A stretch of 8,285 bases of DNA, taken from contig CAZKRL010000061.1 in the NCBI GenBank assembly GCA_964555295.1, positions 1 to 8,285 of the forward strand, given 5' to 3'. The notes beneath the pieces were generated by a model. That model was not told the DNA's origin. It did not search any database and saw nothing but the letters and a program-made list of their open reading frames with translations. Positions 1 through 7,501 of the stretch are shown piece by piece (positions within the stretch are counted from its first letter, which is position 1; each line of letters starts with the position of its first letter). A program made the position numbers and the translations under genes. The stretch is from CAZKRL01 sp964555295 (GTDB taxonomy: Bacteria; Bacteroidota; Bacteroidia; Flavobacteriales_D; Sanyastnellaceae).

Positions 1-79
1 TGTCAGCCACCTTTACTCCTTTTTCATACTGAGCCAATAAGGCTACAATCTGTGTTTCTGCGAATTTTGATTTGCGCAT
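1..79 (-). CDS. IS3-family transposase OrfA, N-terminal fragment
   Basis: The minus strand reads ATG at 79-77 and stays open to the window edge, giving 26 codons that begin MRKSKFAETQIV and end with YEKGVKVAD. This matches the start of IS3-family OrfA proteins, whose N-terminus is a helix-turn-helix of the form M-[RK]-K-S-[KR]-F-[ST]-E-x-Q-I-V followed by a G-x-K-V-A-D step. OrfA binds the terminal repeats and is normally fused to the DDE catalytic OrfB by programmed frameshifting. Only the first helices are visible here; the rest lies to the left of position 1. The reading frame is intact as far as it can be seen. A weak TAnnTTTG-like element (TAAATTCG, minus strand 96-89) lies just before the start, with no convincing -33 partner. 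Confidence 0.82.
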   Translation of the reverse strand, partial: MRKSKFAETQIVALLAQYEKGVKVAD

Positions 80-133
80 ACGTTGAAACGAATTTAGTAG
101 TAATAAACGTAGCTGTTTTCGGGGAAGGCTTCA
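1..133 (-). mobile_element. IS3-family insertion sequence, 5' end only (runs off the left edge)
   Basis: The minus strand carries the start of an IS3-type orfA, preceded by a stretch that looks like an IS3 terminal repeat. Reading the minus strand from position 133 inward it begins TGAAGCCTTCCCCGAAAACA, which has the TG tip and the CCCC/AAAA pattern common in IS3-family ends, and the orfA ATG lies 54 nt further in. A second TGAAGCC starts at 155, 22 nt further out, so the true tip could be 155 instead of 133. The other end, orfB and any target duplication lie outside the window, so neither boundary nor intactness can be proven. Confidence 0.6.
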
Positions 134-153
134 GCGTGATCCCGAGGGGGCTT

Positions 154-386
<233 letters not shown>

Positions 387-718
387 GGGGCGAAAATACA
401 AAGTTGAATACACTTCAAGCAAATGAATTTTTCTGATGCAACAGCAGGACGAAACTATTGTATGAAATTACATCGGTCCATTCGCAAATCCTCCGACTCG
501 CGAAGTCCCATATATGCTCAAGAATGCTCGCCGCGCCGCGGTGCAAATGGATGAAAAATTTGCAGCATCTCACAGAGTGTGTGAAAATACCAATCGTACG
601 AACAAGCCAATGGCAAAACTGCTAACATCGCCGTTCCGAAAATTCCAACCGACTGTTACATCCCTGTTTCGCTTCGGCGACGGATAGCCCGAATTACACC
701 AATAAAGACTTAACTACT
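387..718. other. 332-nt stretch without a recognised gene
   Basis: Apart from the tRNA promoter at its left end, I see no supported coding frame, RNA gene or strong terminator here. Small features include a 7-bp hairpin TGCAAAT/ATTTGCA (542-548 with 558-564) and a GC-rich patch around 530-540. No clear rho-independent terminator follows the ABC transporter stop at 719, so that transcript may end by Rho or run on toward the tRNA. Confidence 0.6.
391..423 (-). promoter_or_regulatory. Candidate Bacteroidota-type promoter of tRNA-Ser
   Basis: On the minus strand TTTG (423-420) is followed after 21 nt by TATTTTCG (398-391). This is one mismatch from the Bacteroidota -7 element TAnnTTTG, and the spacing to the -33 element is suitable. 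The tRNA 5' nucleotide is at 386, so transcription would start at or next to the mature end, leaving almost no 5' leader for RNase P. An alternative -33 TTG lies at 418-416, 17 nt from the -7 element. The call rests on motif and position only. Confidence 0.5.
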
Positions 719-3700
719 TCAATTCGACTTGGTTCTAATCTTAGACCAACCCAATTGAATCCATTCTGAAATGTTGAGCAACTTTTTCAATCCGTCGAAA
801 TAGAGCACAACTACGAGAACAGAAACCATCATCCAAATGAAAAACAAGTTGCCCGATAAGGTACTTACTTTCTTACCAAAGAGCAATTTGCTAGGTGCAT
901 AAAAGTGTGCATCCAAAAAACCTCCCTTCGGATCTATGTATATCAAATTGAGTTTTTGATACAACCTACCCTCCGACTCCACCAGTCGGGTCACCTCGGT
1001 ACCATTCGTGAGCATATCCTCCAAACTTTCATTCACACTGGCCATTCTGAGTTCAGTAATATCCCGGCCATCCATTCCATTGAGTTCAATCTCTGCAATC
1101 CGCTTCTGCTTTTGAGCATTGACATCCACAAAAAATTTGGCATACATCTCATGCATTTCCTTTAATAAATTTCCGGTGGCCTCAATTGTTTCAGGGGTTA
1201 CACGGTCTTTGCTAAGCTCGTCTAGCCTCGCAAACTGAATGTTCGGGAACCTTTTCAACTCCTCCTTCAACTCATTTCTTATTAGATCCAAATGATAACT
1301 GAGTTTCTGAGGATCTTGCGCATTTTCCAATAAGCCCATCGAAATGTTCAACTGCTTTTCAAGCTCTTTAATCCAGTTGTCGTTTCGCCACGTGAAATCC
1401 TTCAGCTGCGTTTCATAAGGAAACATCTCCCGCTCATATGCATTGTTTTTAAATTGATAAACTGCCATGGCCTCATGTGCCCAGCGAGACACCATAACAT
1501 TTCCGATGAAAGGAACCCTACCGTGACTGGAGAAGAAAGGGAAAAGTCTGTCAAAACGCACCAGTACGCCAGAAAAAAGCAATTGCGGAATTACAAGTAA
1601 GGGTATAATTATATATATCACTTTAGCACTATTGAAGGTCGCAGAAATATTCAAACCAAGGATATTTCCAAAACAACTCGTAGCGAATAATACCATCCAA
1701 AATGGAATAAACATATCCTCAATCTCCAGTATTGAATTGCCAATTGCTACAAACGTGAAGGTTTGTATCAATGAAATGAAAAACATGATTACTATCTTGG
1801 AATTCAAATAACCCAAACGACTTAAATTGAGGTAGCGCTCTCGCTTGCGGATTTTTTCATCCTTAATGATTTCCTCAGCACTTACAGTTAAACCGAGGAA
1901 AATGGCTACGACTACCGATATAAAAAGATACTGAGGGAAATTGATGTTCTTCATAAAAGAGTAAACATGTATCCCATTCTCAATCGGCGAGAACTTAATG
2001 AACAGTGCTAGTACCAATGCCAAAACAGGCGCTTCCAAAAAAGTAATGAGCATGTACTGTCGATTGGAGAGCTTACTCAAAACATCCCTCACCACAAACA
2101 CTTTGAACTGACTCAAGACGCCCGGTATGCTGAAAGAATTCTTGGGCAGTTCCCATTCCTTCTTCTCACTCACAAGGTGATTACCAATGATCACATTATA
2201 AAAGTTATTCCATTCACGCGGTGCCACTTTCCTTATCCCTGTCTCTACCCCATATTCGTCTACAACCTTCGCTTCGATGATATTGAATATCTGCTCGGGA
2301 TTTACATTACCACAATGTGGACATTCACTCTCCGCCAAATTCACATGATTCGCGAGTCGCTTAAAGTAAATGATACTCTCAACCGGGTTGCCGTAATAGA
2401 TTGGATAACCGCCTTGATCGAGAATGAACAACTTGTCGAACATCTTGAAAATATCACTACTTGGCTGGTGGATAACAACAAATATGAGCTTACCGCGTAG
2501 CGTCAATTCCTTAAGCAAATCCATAATATTCTCTGAGTCGCGACTCGATAGACCACTCGTGGGTTCATCGACGAACATAACCGACGGTTCCCTGATTAAC
2601 TCAAGAGCAATGTTGAGCCGCTTGCGCTGTCCGCCACTGATGGTCTTGTCGAGAACACTTCCCACACGCAGGTCTTTACATTCATAAAGACCGATGGACT
2701 GTAAGGTATCCCCTACCCTCTTCACCAACTCCTCCTCTGGCATGTCTTTGAAACACAACCGCGCGTTATAGTACAAATTCTGAAAAACTGAAAGCTCTTC
2801 AATCAGAATATCATCCTGCGCCACATATCCAAGCACGCCTTGAATCCTTGCACGCTCTTTATAAATGTCGATTCCATTGATGGTAATATTGCCGAAAGTG
2901 GGCTCGTAATTACCATTCAAAACATTCAAACAAGTACTCTTACCTGCGCCGCTACCTCCCATGATACCTACCAAAGTCCCTCCTTCCTCCCTGAGGTTAA
3001 ATTGGTGCAACGCCTGCTTATTAGAAGCAGCGAAGTAGTACGAAACATTCTCTGCCTTGTATTCAATTGGGTTGTCAACTTCCGACTTCAGATATGACTG
3101 AAGAATGTCACTGTAAAAAATAGGATTTGTCTTATTCCCGCGTATGCTCGCACCCTGACCGAACACATAAGTTCTACCCGGAAAAATCCCCTGGCTATTC
3201 AAATACAAATCATCAGTACCGAAATAACGAACAAAGAATAAGTTCTCTTCTTCCAATCGAAGGAAAAACAAGCCTCCTTTGAGATTATCGCATTTAAGAT
3301 GCTTCCGATAAGTAGCCATGTCAGATTCACCCGAAAGAAGCAGGAATTCAGGCTGATCAGAAAGCTGACTCTCACCGCAGGTGACATGTTCCTTAATCAG
3401 CTGAAACAGTCGTTGATCTATATTGAAAGCCTCCGCAACCGTTTCAATGAATTCATTCTCCTGTTCGCCTGCGTCACCTGTAAATTCTTTTAAAAACTCC
3501 AATAACCTTACAACTACAAAGTATTTCTCTTTCTGTTGAAGCTCCTCGTTTATTTGAGAACAAATACGCAATACCTTGACAGAGGCCATTGAGGTCTTCT
3601 TCTCACTGCTCTTTCCTTTATGAAACTTTTCCACGAATTCCTCAAACAACTCCAGGTAACTGCTCACTTGTTCCTTGTTGAGCTGCTGACGCAGGAAAAC

Positions 3701-3787
3701 CGCTACCAATTCTTTCGCTGAAGTATTTCCAGAACCGGAAATAATTGCAAACAATTGCATCAATGCCCTTAAAATCCCTGTACTCAT
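719..3787 (-). CDS. ABCG-like half ABC transporter with TerB-like N-terminal region and a large external insert (1022 aa)
   Basis: The N-terminus (about 1-135) is a helical bundle resembling TerB-like domains. Residues 170-240 form a beta-rich stretch containing FPGRTYVFGQGASIR, FHA-like in flavour. The ATPase spans about 245-460: Walker A GGSGAGKS (277-284), Q-loop Q324, signature ISGGQ (383-387), Walker B VMFVDEPT with D407/E408, and H-loop H440. RKRLNIALELI and the post-ATPase NPEQIF motif place it near the ABCG/White group. A CPHCG pair (489-493) sits in the linker. Predicted membrane segments lie near 578-598, 619-636, 664-685, 693-715, 723-742 and 981-997. A hydrophilic, helix-rich insert of about 240 residues separates the last two; eukaryotic ABCG proteins have roughly 60 there. 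As a half transporter it should dimerise in the inner membrane. All ATPase residues are intact, so it is probably active; export is inferred from family, and the substrate is unknown. It starts at ATG, 19 nt after the preceding gene, with TAGGAC as a weak ribosome site. It is third in its operon. Confidence 0.93.
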   Translation of the reverse strand: MSTGILRALMQLFAIISGSGNTSAKELVAVFLRQQLNKEQVSSYLELFEEFVEKFHKGKSSEKKTSMASVKVLRICSQINEELQQKEKYFVVVRLLEFLKEFTGDAGEQENEFIETVAEAFNIDQRLFQLIKEHVTCGESQLSDQPEFLLLSGESDMATYRKHLKCDNLKGGLFFLRLEEENLFFVRYFGTDDLYLNSQGIFPGRTYVFGQGASIRGNKTNPIFYSDILQSYLKSEVDNPIEYKAENVSYYFAASNKQALHQFNLREEGGTLVGIMGGSGAGKSTCLNVLNGNYEPTFGNITINGIDIYKERARIQGVLGYVAQDDILIEELSVFQNLYYNARLCFKDMPEEELVKRVGDTLQSIGLYECKDLRVGSVLDKTISGGQRKRLNIALELIREPSVMFVDEPTSGLSSRDSENIMDLLKELTLRGKLIFVVIHQPSSDIFKMFDKLFILDQGGYPIYYGNPVESIIYFKRLANHVNLAESECPHCGNVNPEQIFNIIEAKVVDEYGVETGIRKVAPREWNNFYNVIIGNHLVSEKKEWELPKNSFSIPGVLSQFKVFVVRDVLSKLSNRQYMLITFLEAPVLALVLALFIKFSPIENGIHVYSFMKNINFPQYLFISVVVAIFLGLTVSAEEIIKDEKIRKRERYLNLSRLGYLNSKIVIMFFISLIQTFTFVAIGNSILEIEDMFIPFWMVLFATSCFGNILGLNISATFNSAKVIYIIIPLLVIPQLLFSGVLVRFDRLFPFFSSHGRVPFIGNVMVSRWAHEAMAVYQFKNNAYEREMFPYETQLKDFTWRNDNWIKELEKQLNISMGLLENAQDPQKLSYHLDLIRNELKEELKRFPNIQFARLDELSKDRVTPETIEATGNLLKEMHEMYAKFFVDVNAQKQKRIAEIELNGMDGRDITELRMASVNESLEDMLTNGTEVTRLVESEGRLYQKLNLIYIDPKGGFLDAHFYAPSKLLFGKKVSTLSGNLFFIWMMVSVLVVVLYFDGLKKLLNISEWIQLGWSKIRTKSN

Positions 3788-3806
3788 GTCCTAAAATTAT
3801 TACGAA

Positions 3807-4220
3807 CTACTTTTTAAATCCAATCACGATCACACCACAACCAGAATTACTTTTTTGACGATCCAATTCCGCTTCTACGTTGACCGAAATCGTATTCTCA
3901 ATGAAAAAATCCCAAAACTGTGCATTGCCCTTTTCCTGGTTGCTGAAAAGAAGGTTTCGTTCCTGGTCGTATATTTTGTAGATGATACTCGCCTGAGCGG
4001 TGCCCCCACATGCTGCGATTCGGTAAGTATTATTGGCAAATAAGGTCGTCTGAAATTCAGCCACATCCGTGTTATTCAGTAATGCCCAATAAGATTGTCC
4101 ATCACTTATGTAATTACTTCTGATGCACTCTTTGCACAAATCGGTGGCCTGATCGCATTGAGCATTAAGGGAAGTTAGCAGTAAGGTCAACGCAATTGTA
4201 AAATGAACTCGTTTCTTCAT
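3807..4220 (-). CDS. Small secreted protein of unknown function, middle gene of the ABC transporter operon (137 aa)
   Basis: I do not recognise a named family. The start is the ATG at 4220, preceded by AAAGAG and lying 13 nt after the stop of the upstream gene. A longer reading from TTG at 4241 would overlap that gene and bury the signal peptide, so it is disfavoured. MKKRVHFTIALTLLLTSLNAQ is a typical signal peptide ending in NAQ, probably cut by signal peptidase I. The Gln before C22 does not make a good lipobox. The mature protein has a cysteine cluster (C22, C29, C32 in CDQATDLCKEC), one more in YRIAACGG and one in SGCGV near the C-terminus, which suggests disulphides in the periplasm. 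The rest looks like a compact beta-rich fold with the patterns TLFANNTYRIAACG, YKIYDQERNLLFSN and a final SGCGVIVIGFKK. Position between a lipoprotein and a transporter suggests an accessory periplasmic partner; this is inference. Confidence 0.85.
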   Translation of the reverse strand: MKKRVHFTIALTLLLTSLNAQCDQATDLCKECIRSNYISDGQSYWALLNNTDVAEFQTTLFANNTYRIAACGGTAQASIIYKIYDQERNLLFSNQEKGNAQFWDFFIENTISVNVEAELDRQKSNSGCGVIVIGFKK

Positions 4221-4233
4221 TGGTTTACTCTTT

Positions 4234-5133
4234 TTACTCAATCATACTTTTTCGAATGGCATCGACTCTTGATTTGATAGCCGCCATTCTCTCAGCATCA
4301 ATCCTAACCGACGTAGAGCTCTTGATGTAAGTGATTTTATTCTGCTGATCCTCTACGGGTGGTTTATAACTGTACTCAGACTGCAAGGAATACAAATCCT
4401 CACATAATTCCATCAAAGTGGGCTTCCAACTTAACGTAAGTGCAGAATCGAGGCTGTTACACAATGAGCCAATACTTGACGCCGAATAGCGCTGTTCCCC
4501 TACCCGCTGCATAATCAAAGGAAACTGATCTGCATACTGACAGGCCAAATGCATAGACTCTAACCATGCGCCAAGCAGAATGAGTGTACTAACATCGCGC
4601 CTACCATTGTTTCGTAAGTAAAAATCACATGCCTGAAAGAAACGACCATTGAGTGATAGCAAAGAATCCCGTGAACCAAAATTCTGCTTTACTGCTTCGA
4701 CTATTTCATTGTCGATATGACTATCCAGCCCCAGTTCTTTTGCCAAAGTATAAAGCCCTGCAAAATATTCTGAAGAAAGCTGTGCATCGTTGAAATGAGA
4801 CACGTAAGCCATATCCGCACCTAGAATCCCGAGGTTAACGGCTTTCTTCGCCTCGAGATTATAGCGATGAATACTCGCAACCGGATTGGTTAGATCCCGC
4901 TTGAACTCGATGTTTTGCTCCTTGAATAAATTCACAATGTGAACCGGCGAGGGAATGGAAATTATCTGTCCATTGTAGCGCATCAAACCTGACTGAACAA
5001 CGGCAACACTATCGGTAGGAGTCAATTTGCTGTCTGCGGTTCCACCACCCTCTGCACAAGATTGAAGTAATAGCGTATAACCGATAATTCCGGCAATACT
5101 TGCGAGTTTTACAAATCGATAAAATGGATTCAT
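4234..5133 (-). CDS. Predicted lipoprotein, alpha-helical, first gene of the ABC transporter operon (299 aa)
   Basis: The N-terminus has basic residues, a hydrophobic core and the lipobox LLQSC with the acylated cysteine at C26, followed by AEGGG. The lack of a clear sorting signal beyond this leaves inner versus outer membrane open. The mature part is mostly alpha-helical. Landmarks are ISIPSPVHIVNLFKE (about 57-71), KKAVNLGILGADMAYVSHF (about 93-111), LLGAWLESMHLACQ (about 186-199) and a charged helical C-terminus. The pattern of buried Leu/Ala/Gly suggests a compact helical-repeat-like domain. From memory, these motifs recur in unnamed Bacteroidota envelope proteins, but I know of no assigned function. 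No strong ribosome site precedes the ATG at 5133, as is usual in this phylum. Being first in the operon with the transporter encoded last, it may act as a docking or capture partner on the periplasmic side; this is inference. Confidence 0.88.
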   Translation of the reverse strand: MNPFYRFVKLASIAGIIGYTLLLQSCAEGGGTADSKLTPTDSVAVVQSGLMRYNGQIISIPSPVHIVNLFKEQNIEFKRDLTNPVASIHRYNLEAKKAVNLGILGADMAYVSHFNDAQLSSEYFAGLYTLAKELGLDSHIDNEIVEAVKQNFGSRDSLLSLNGRFFQACDFYLRNNGRRDVSTLILLGAWLESMHLACQYADQFPLIMQRVGEQRYSASSIGSLCNSLDSALTLSWKPTLMELCEDLYSLQSEYSYKPPVEDQQNKITYIKSSTSVRIDAERMAAIKSRVDAIRKSMIE

Positions 5134-5325
5134 AGCACGCGCAATTTAGTCCGTTTTAACATCTCTACGCATCTCTAAGAACATCAAAATGAATTACAAT
5201 ATCCTTAATCGTTTTGACGATAGCGATATGCAAATAAGAGCGCTGCGAAGTTTTTCCGACAATGCTGAAGAGTGATTATTTTTTTTGAAATAAAAGTGCT
5301 CTCCGCATCATCTTTGCCAACCTCT
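5134..5325. other. Divergent intergenic region with putative regulatory repeats
   Basis: This 192-bp gap separates the minus-strand lipoprotein operon from the plus-strand beta-helix lipoprotein gene, so it must hold at least the promoter of the operon. Two copies of CATCTCTA (5160-5167 and 5170-5177) lie 10 bp apart, one helical turn, which would suit a dimeric regulator, although an 8-mer pair may be chance. A short palindrome ATCGT-TTTG-ACGAT spans 5208-5221. I found no convincing minus-strand promoter for the operon. The plus-strand candidate is listed separately. Confidence 0.45.
5284..5316 (+). promoter_or_regulatory. Candidate Bacteroidota-type promoter for the beta-helix lipoprotein gene
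   Basis: TTTG (5284-5287), a 21-nt spacer and CATCTTTG (5309-5316) match the Bacteroidota promoter pattern with one mismatch in the -7 element. Transcription would start around 5320-5323, only a few bases before the ATG at 5326, so the messenger would be nearly leaderless. This would make the upstream GTG (5272) unusable and supports the ATG as the true start. Confidence 0.5.
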
Positions 5326-6852
5326 ATGAGATTATTGTCGGTCACAATTTTTTTATGCATGATTGCCACTATTCTGTTTTCATGCAGACGCGACAGAATC
5401 GACGATAGCCCATCACTAACGCTAACGTTTTCTAACGACACGATTTTCTTTGATACCGTTTTCACATCTATCGGCAGCACTACATTCTATTTGCGCGCAT
5501 ACAACAGCAGTAATGGGATTGCGAATATTTCTCGAGTATATCTCAACGATGGTGGAAATTCAAAATTTCGTTTCAATATCGACGGTCTTAATGGACCCTC
5601 GCAGCAAAATATCGAGATCTTGCCCAATGATAGTGTCTTCATCTTCGTAGAGGTGACTGTAGACCCGAATGATGCCATGACGCCCTTCATCTGTGAAGAC
5701 GAGTTAGTATTTGAAACCAACGGAAATCAGCAGGAGGTTAAACTTCTGGCATATGGTCAAAATGCGCATTTCCACGGAGGGTTGAATTCATGCAATTTAC
5801 CTGTTTCGGAGGTCATCTCATCCGACGAGCAATGGAATAATGACTTACCGCATGTTATCTACGGTATTGTAATGATTGACTCAGGCGCTACACTGAATAT
5901 CAATAATGGCGTGCAGGTCTATTGTCATGGGAAATCAGGTTTGTGGGTGAATGGAGGAACCTTAAAAGTCAATGGTCTTCAGGGGAGCGAAGTCGTTTTC
6001 CAGGGAGATCGTCTGGAAAGTGAATATAGCGAAATACCCGGTCAATGGGGGATTCAGCTAGACTGCCCCATCAGCACCTCAATCGGTCCAAGCGTAGCAA
6101 GTATCATCCGCGGAGGTATTTGGATCTTTGCCGGTAAAGACAACGAGATCAATTATGCAATCCTCAAAAATGGCAACATTGGCATTCAGGTAGATACCAC
6201 CTCAGCCAACTTTGATGGAGGCAATTATGCACTCAAAATTCAAAATACCAAGATCCTGAATATGGCGGGCTATGGCATTTTGGGACAAGGCTCTAATGTG
6301 CGTGGTGTTAATTTGTTGGTGGCAAACTGCGGACAAGCCTGCGGCTATTTCGGTTTGGGAGGTAGATATCATTTCGACAACTGCACATTTGCCAATTATT
6401 GGCAGGAAAAAAATCGTACCGTACCCTGCTTCGTGCTCAACAATTACTATGAGGATGTGTATCAGCGCATTCAAACCCGCCCTTTGTATGATGCCCAATT
6501 CAATAATTGCATCATGTACGGCAATAACGCAGGGCTCGCAGATTTTAGTGAGTTCATTCTGGATCTCAACGACCTCGCCCCTACCCAGTATACCTTTAGA
6601 AGTTGCTTAGTGGATGCAGGCATCAATGTGAGTGATGACAACAATCATTTCTATGGCATGACAAATCAGCAAGCCCCTCCCTTCTGCTCCATCGATGATC
6701 TGAATTTCCAACTTTCTTCCAATAGTCAAATTGTTGCAGGATCCTTTACCAACACCAACCCCAATTCTTCAGATATTAGAGGGGTGCCTTGGTTCTCAGA
6801 AATGTATAAAGGATGTTACGCCTTCGATGCATCCAGTCCATGCTCTGAATGA
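5326..6852 (+). CDS. Lipoprotein with an N-terminal Ig-like region and a right-handed beta-helix-like region (508 aa)
   Basis: I chose the ATG at 5326 over an in-frame GTG at 5272 because it places the signal at the N-terminus: MRLLSVTIFLCMIATILFSC, with lipobox LFSC and acylated C20. The GTG would add 18 residues in front of it. Residues about 30-145 look like a beta-sandwich (FDTVFTSIGSTT, ILPNDSVFIFVEVTVDP, ELVFETNGNQQEVKLLAYG), the pattern seen in Ig-like or ASPM/SPD-2/Hydin-type repeats. From about 165 to 480 the sequence has successive short strands with Asn/Gly-rich turns (GATLNINNGVQVYC, GGTLKVNG, YHFDNCTFANYW, AQFNNCIMYGNNAG), as in parallel beta-helix proteins. No carbohydrate-cleaving catalytic motif stands out, so an enzyme role is unproven. 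It is probably surface-exposed or periplasmic. The stop is 4 nt before the NUDIX start, so the two are likely co-transcribed. Confidence 0.88.
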   Translation: MRLLSVTIFLCMIATILFSCRRDRIDDSPSLTLTFSNDTIFFDTVFTSIGSTTFYLRAYNSSNGIANISRVYLNDGGNSKFRFNIDGLNGPSQQNIEILPNDSVFIFVEVTVDPNDAMTPFICEDELVFETNGNQQEVKLLAYGQNAHFHGGLNSCNLPVSEVISSDEQWNNDLPHVIYGIVMIDSGATLNINNGVQVYCHGKSGLWVNGGTLKVNGLQGSEVVFQGDRLESEYSEIPGQWGIQLDCPISTSIGPSVASIIRGGIWIFAGKDNEINYAILKNGNIGIQVDTTSANFDGGNYALKIQNTKILNMAGYGILGQGSNVRGVNLLVANCGQACGYFGLGGRYHFDNCTFANYWQEKNRTVPCFVLNNYYEDVYQRIQTRPLYDAQFNNCIMYGNNAGLADFSEFILDLNDLAPTQYTFRSCLVDAGINVSDDNNHFYGMTNQQAPPFCSIDDLNFQLSSNSQIVAGSFTNTNPNSSDIRGVPWFSEMYKGCYAFDASSPCSE

Positions 6853-6856
6853 TCTC

Positions 6857-7501
6857 ATGTCATTTCGTACGAATTATTCAGTGGCATCCTCCCTCCAAAA
6901 ACTACAAGAAATTCTGCGTATACCTCCTTCGGGTGCAACAACATCAGAGCTGTTCCCCTATGGCAGAGTAACGCCAGCAGAAGCCCATCACAAAGGTCTT
7001 GTTAAACACGAGGCAGCAGTAGCAGTTTTGATATCAGTTATAGAAGGTCGATTAAGTGTGTTATTTATCAAAAGAAGTGCATTCGGCATTCATGGCGGTC
7101 AAATTGCTTTTCCGGGCGGACGCAGGGAATTGGGTGAACGACTTCAAACCACCGCCATTCGTGAATTACAAGAAGAAACGGGCATTATCATAACAGAAAA
7201 TCAGTTAATTTGTCCATTGGCTGAGGTGTTCATTGTTCCCAGTCAATTTGTAGTGCAGCCCTATGCAGTAATCATCGATGAGCCGCCAAAACTGACAATT
7301 GATTTCGATGAAATTGAAACAGCTTTCTGGATTGATTTGGAGGATATCGTAAGGGCAAAATCAAACACATGTGTGGTAATGCCAAGCGGCGGCAAAAATG
7401 AAATAGCAGTAAACGCATTCGTCTTAAATCATCACATCATCTGGGGAGCAACAGCCATCATATTAGACGACTTCAGAAAGCGAGTTGAATCTTTGTTCTA
7501 A
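6857..7501 (+). CDS. NUDIX hydrolase, CoA pyrophosphatase-like (214 aa)
   Basis: A complete Nudix box, GX5EX7REUXEEXGU, is present as GRRELGERLQTTAIRELQEETGI in two joined halves: GRRELGE followed by RLQTTAIRELQEETGI. Its RELQEE glutamates bind the metal. Directly upstream, LFIKRSAFGIHGGQIAFPGG corresponds to the CoA-specific (NudL/UPF0035) motif. Such enzymes hydrolyse CoA or acyl-CoA to 3',5'-ADP and 4'-phosphopantetheine in the cytoplasm. The conserved Arg of the E. coli-type motif is Gly here; I believe this is common in Bacteroidota homologues, but it leaves specificity less certain. The start chosen is the ATG at 6857, 4 nt after the preceding stop. An in-frame ATG at 6827 would give 224 residues overlapping the upstream gene, and a further upstream reading (from 6731) would add low-complexity sequence encoded inside that gene. 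The length fits the family. Confidence 0.92.
   Translation: MSFRTNYSVASSLQKLQEILRIPPSGATTSELFPYGRVTPAEAHHKGLVKHEAAVAVLISVIEGRLSVLFIKRSAFGIHGGQIAFPGGRRELGERLQTTAIRELQEETGIIITENQLICPLAEVFIVPSQFVVQPYAVIIDEPPKLTIDFDEIETAFWIDLEDIVRAKSNTCVVMPSGGKNEIAVNAFVLNHHIIWGATAIILDDFRKRVESLF

Noticed and set aside
542..564. TGCAAAT/ATTTGCA hairpin in the gap between tRNA-Ser and the ABC gene
   Set aside because: The stem is AT-rich with a 9-nt loop and no T-run or neighbouring signal; such hairpins are expected by chance.
905..3493. Several open frames of 62-107 codons opposite or out of frame within the ABC transporter gene
   Set aside because: The transporter frame contains every ATPase motif and the membrane segments; the others show no motifs and are frame shadows.
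5178..5192. TCATTTTG on the minus strand as a -7 element for the lipoprotein operon
   Set aside because: It has a mismatch at the conserved A and no TTTG or TTG at a suitable distance upstream, so it is not a supportable promoter call.
5205..5480. Minus-strand 91-codon frame over the start of the beta-helix lipoprotein
   Set aside because: It is antisense to the signal peptide and Ig-like region of a convincing gene, with no recognisable domain or export signal.
6202..6610. Overlapping open frames on both strands inside the beta-helix lipoprotein gene
   Set aside because: These are shadows in other frames of a gene whose own frame has a lipobox and regular beta-helix repeats.
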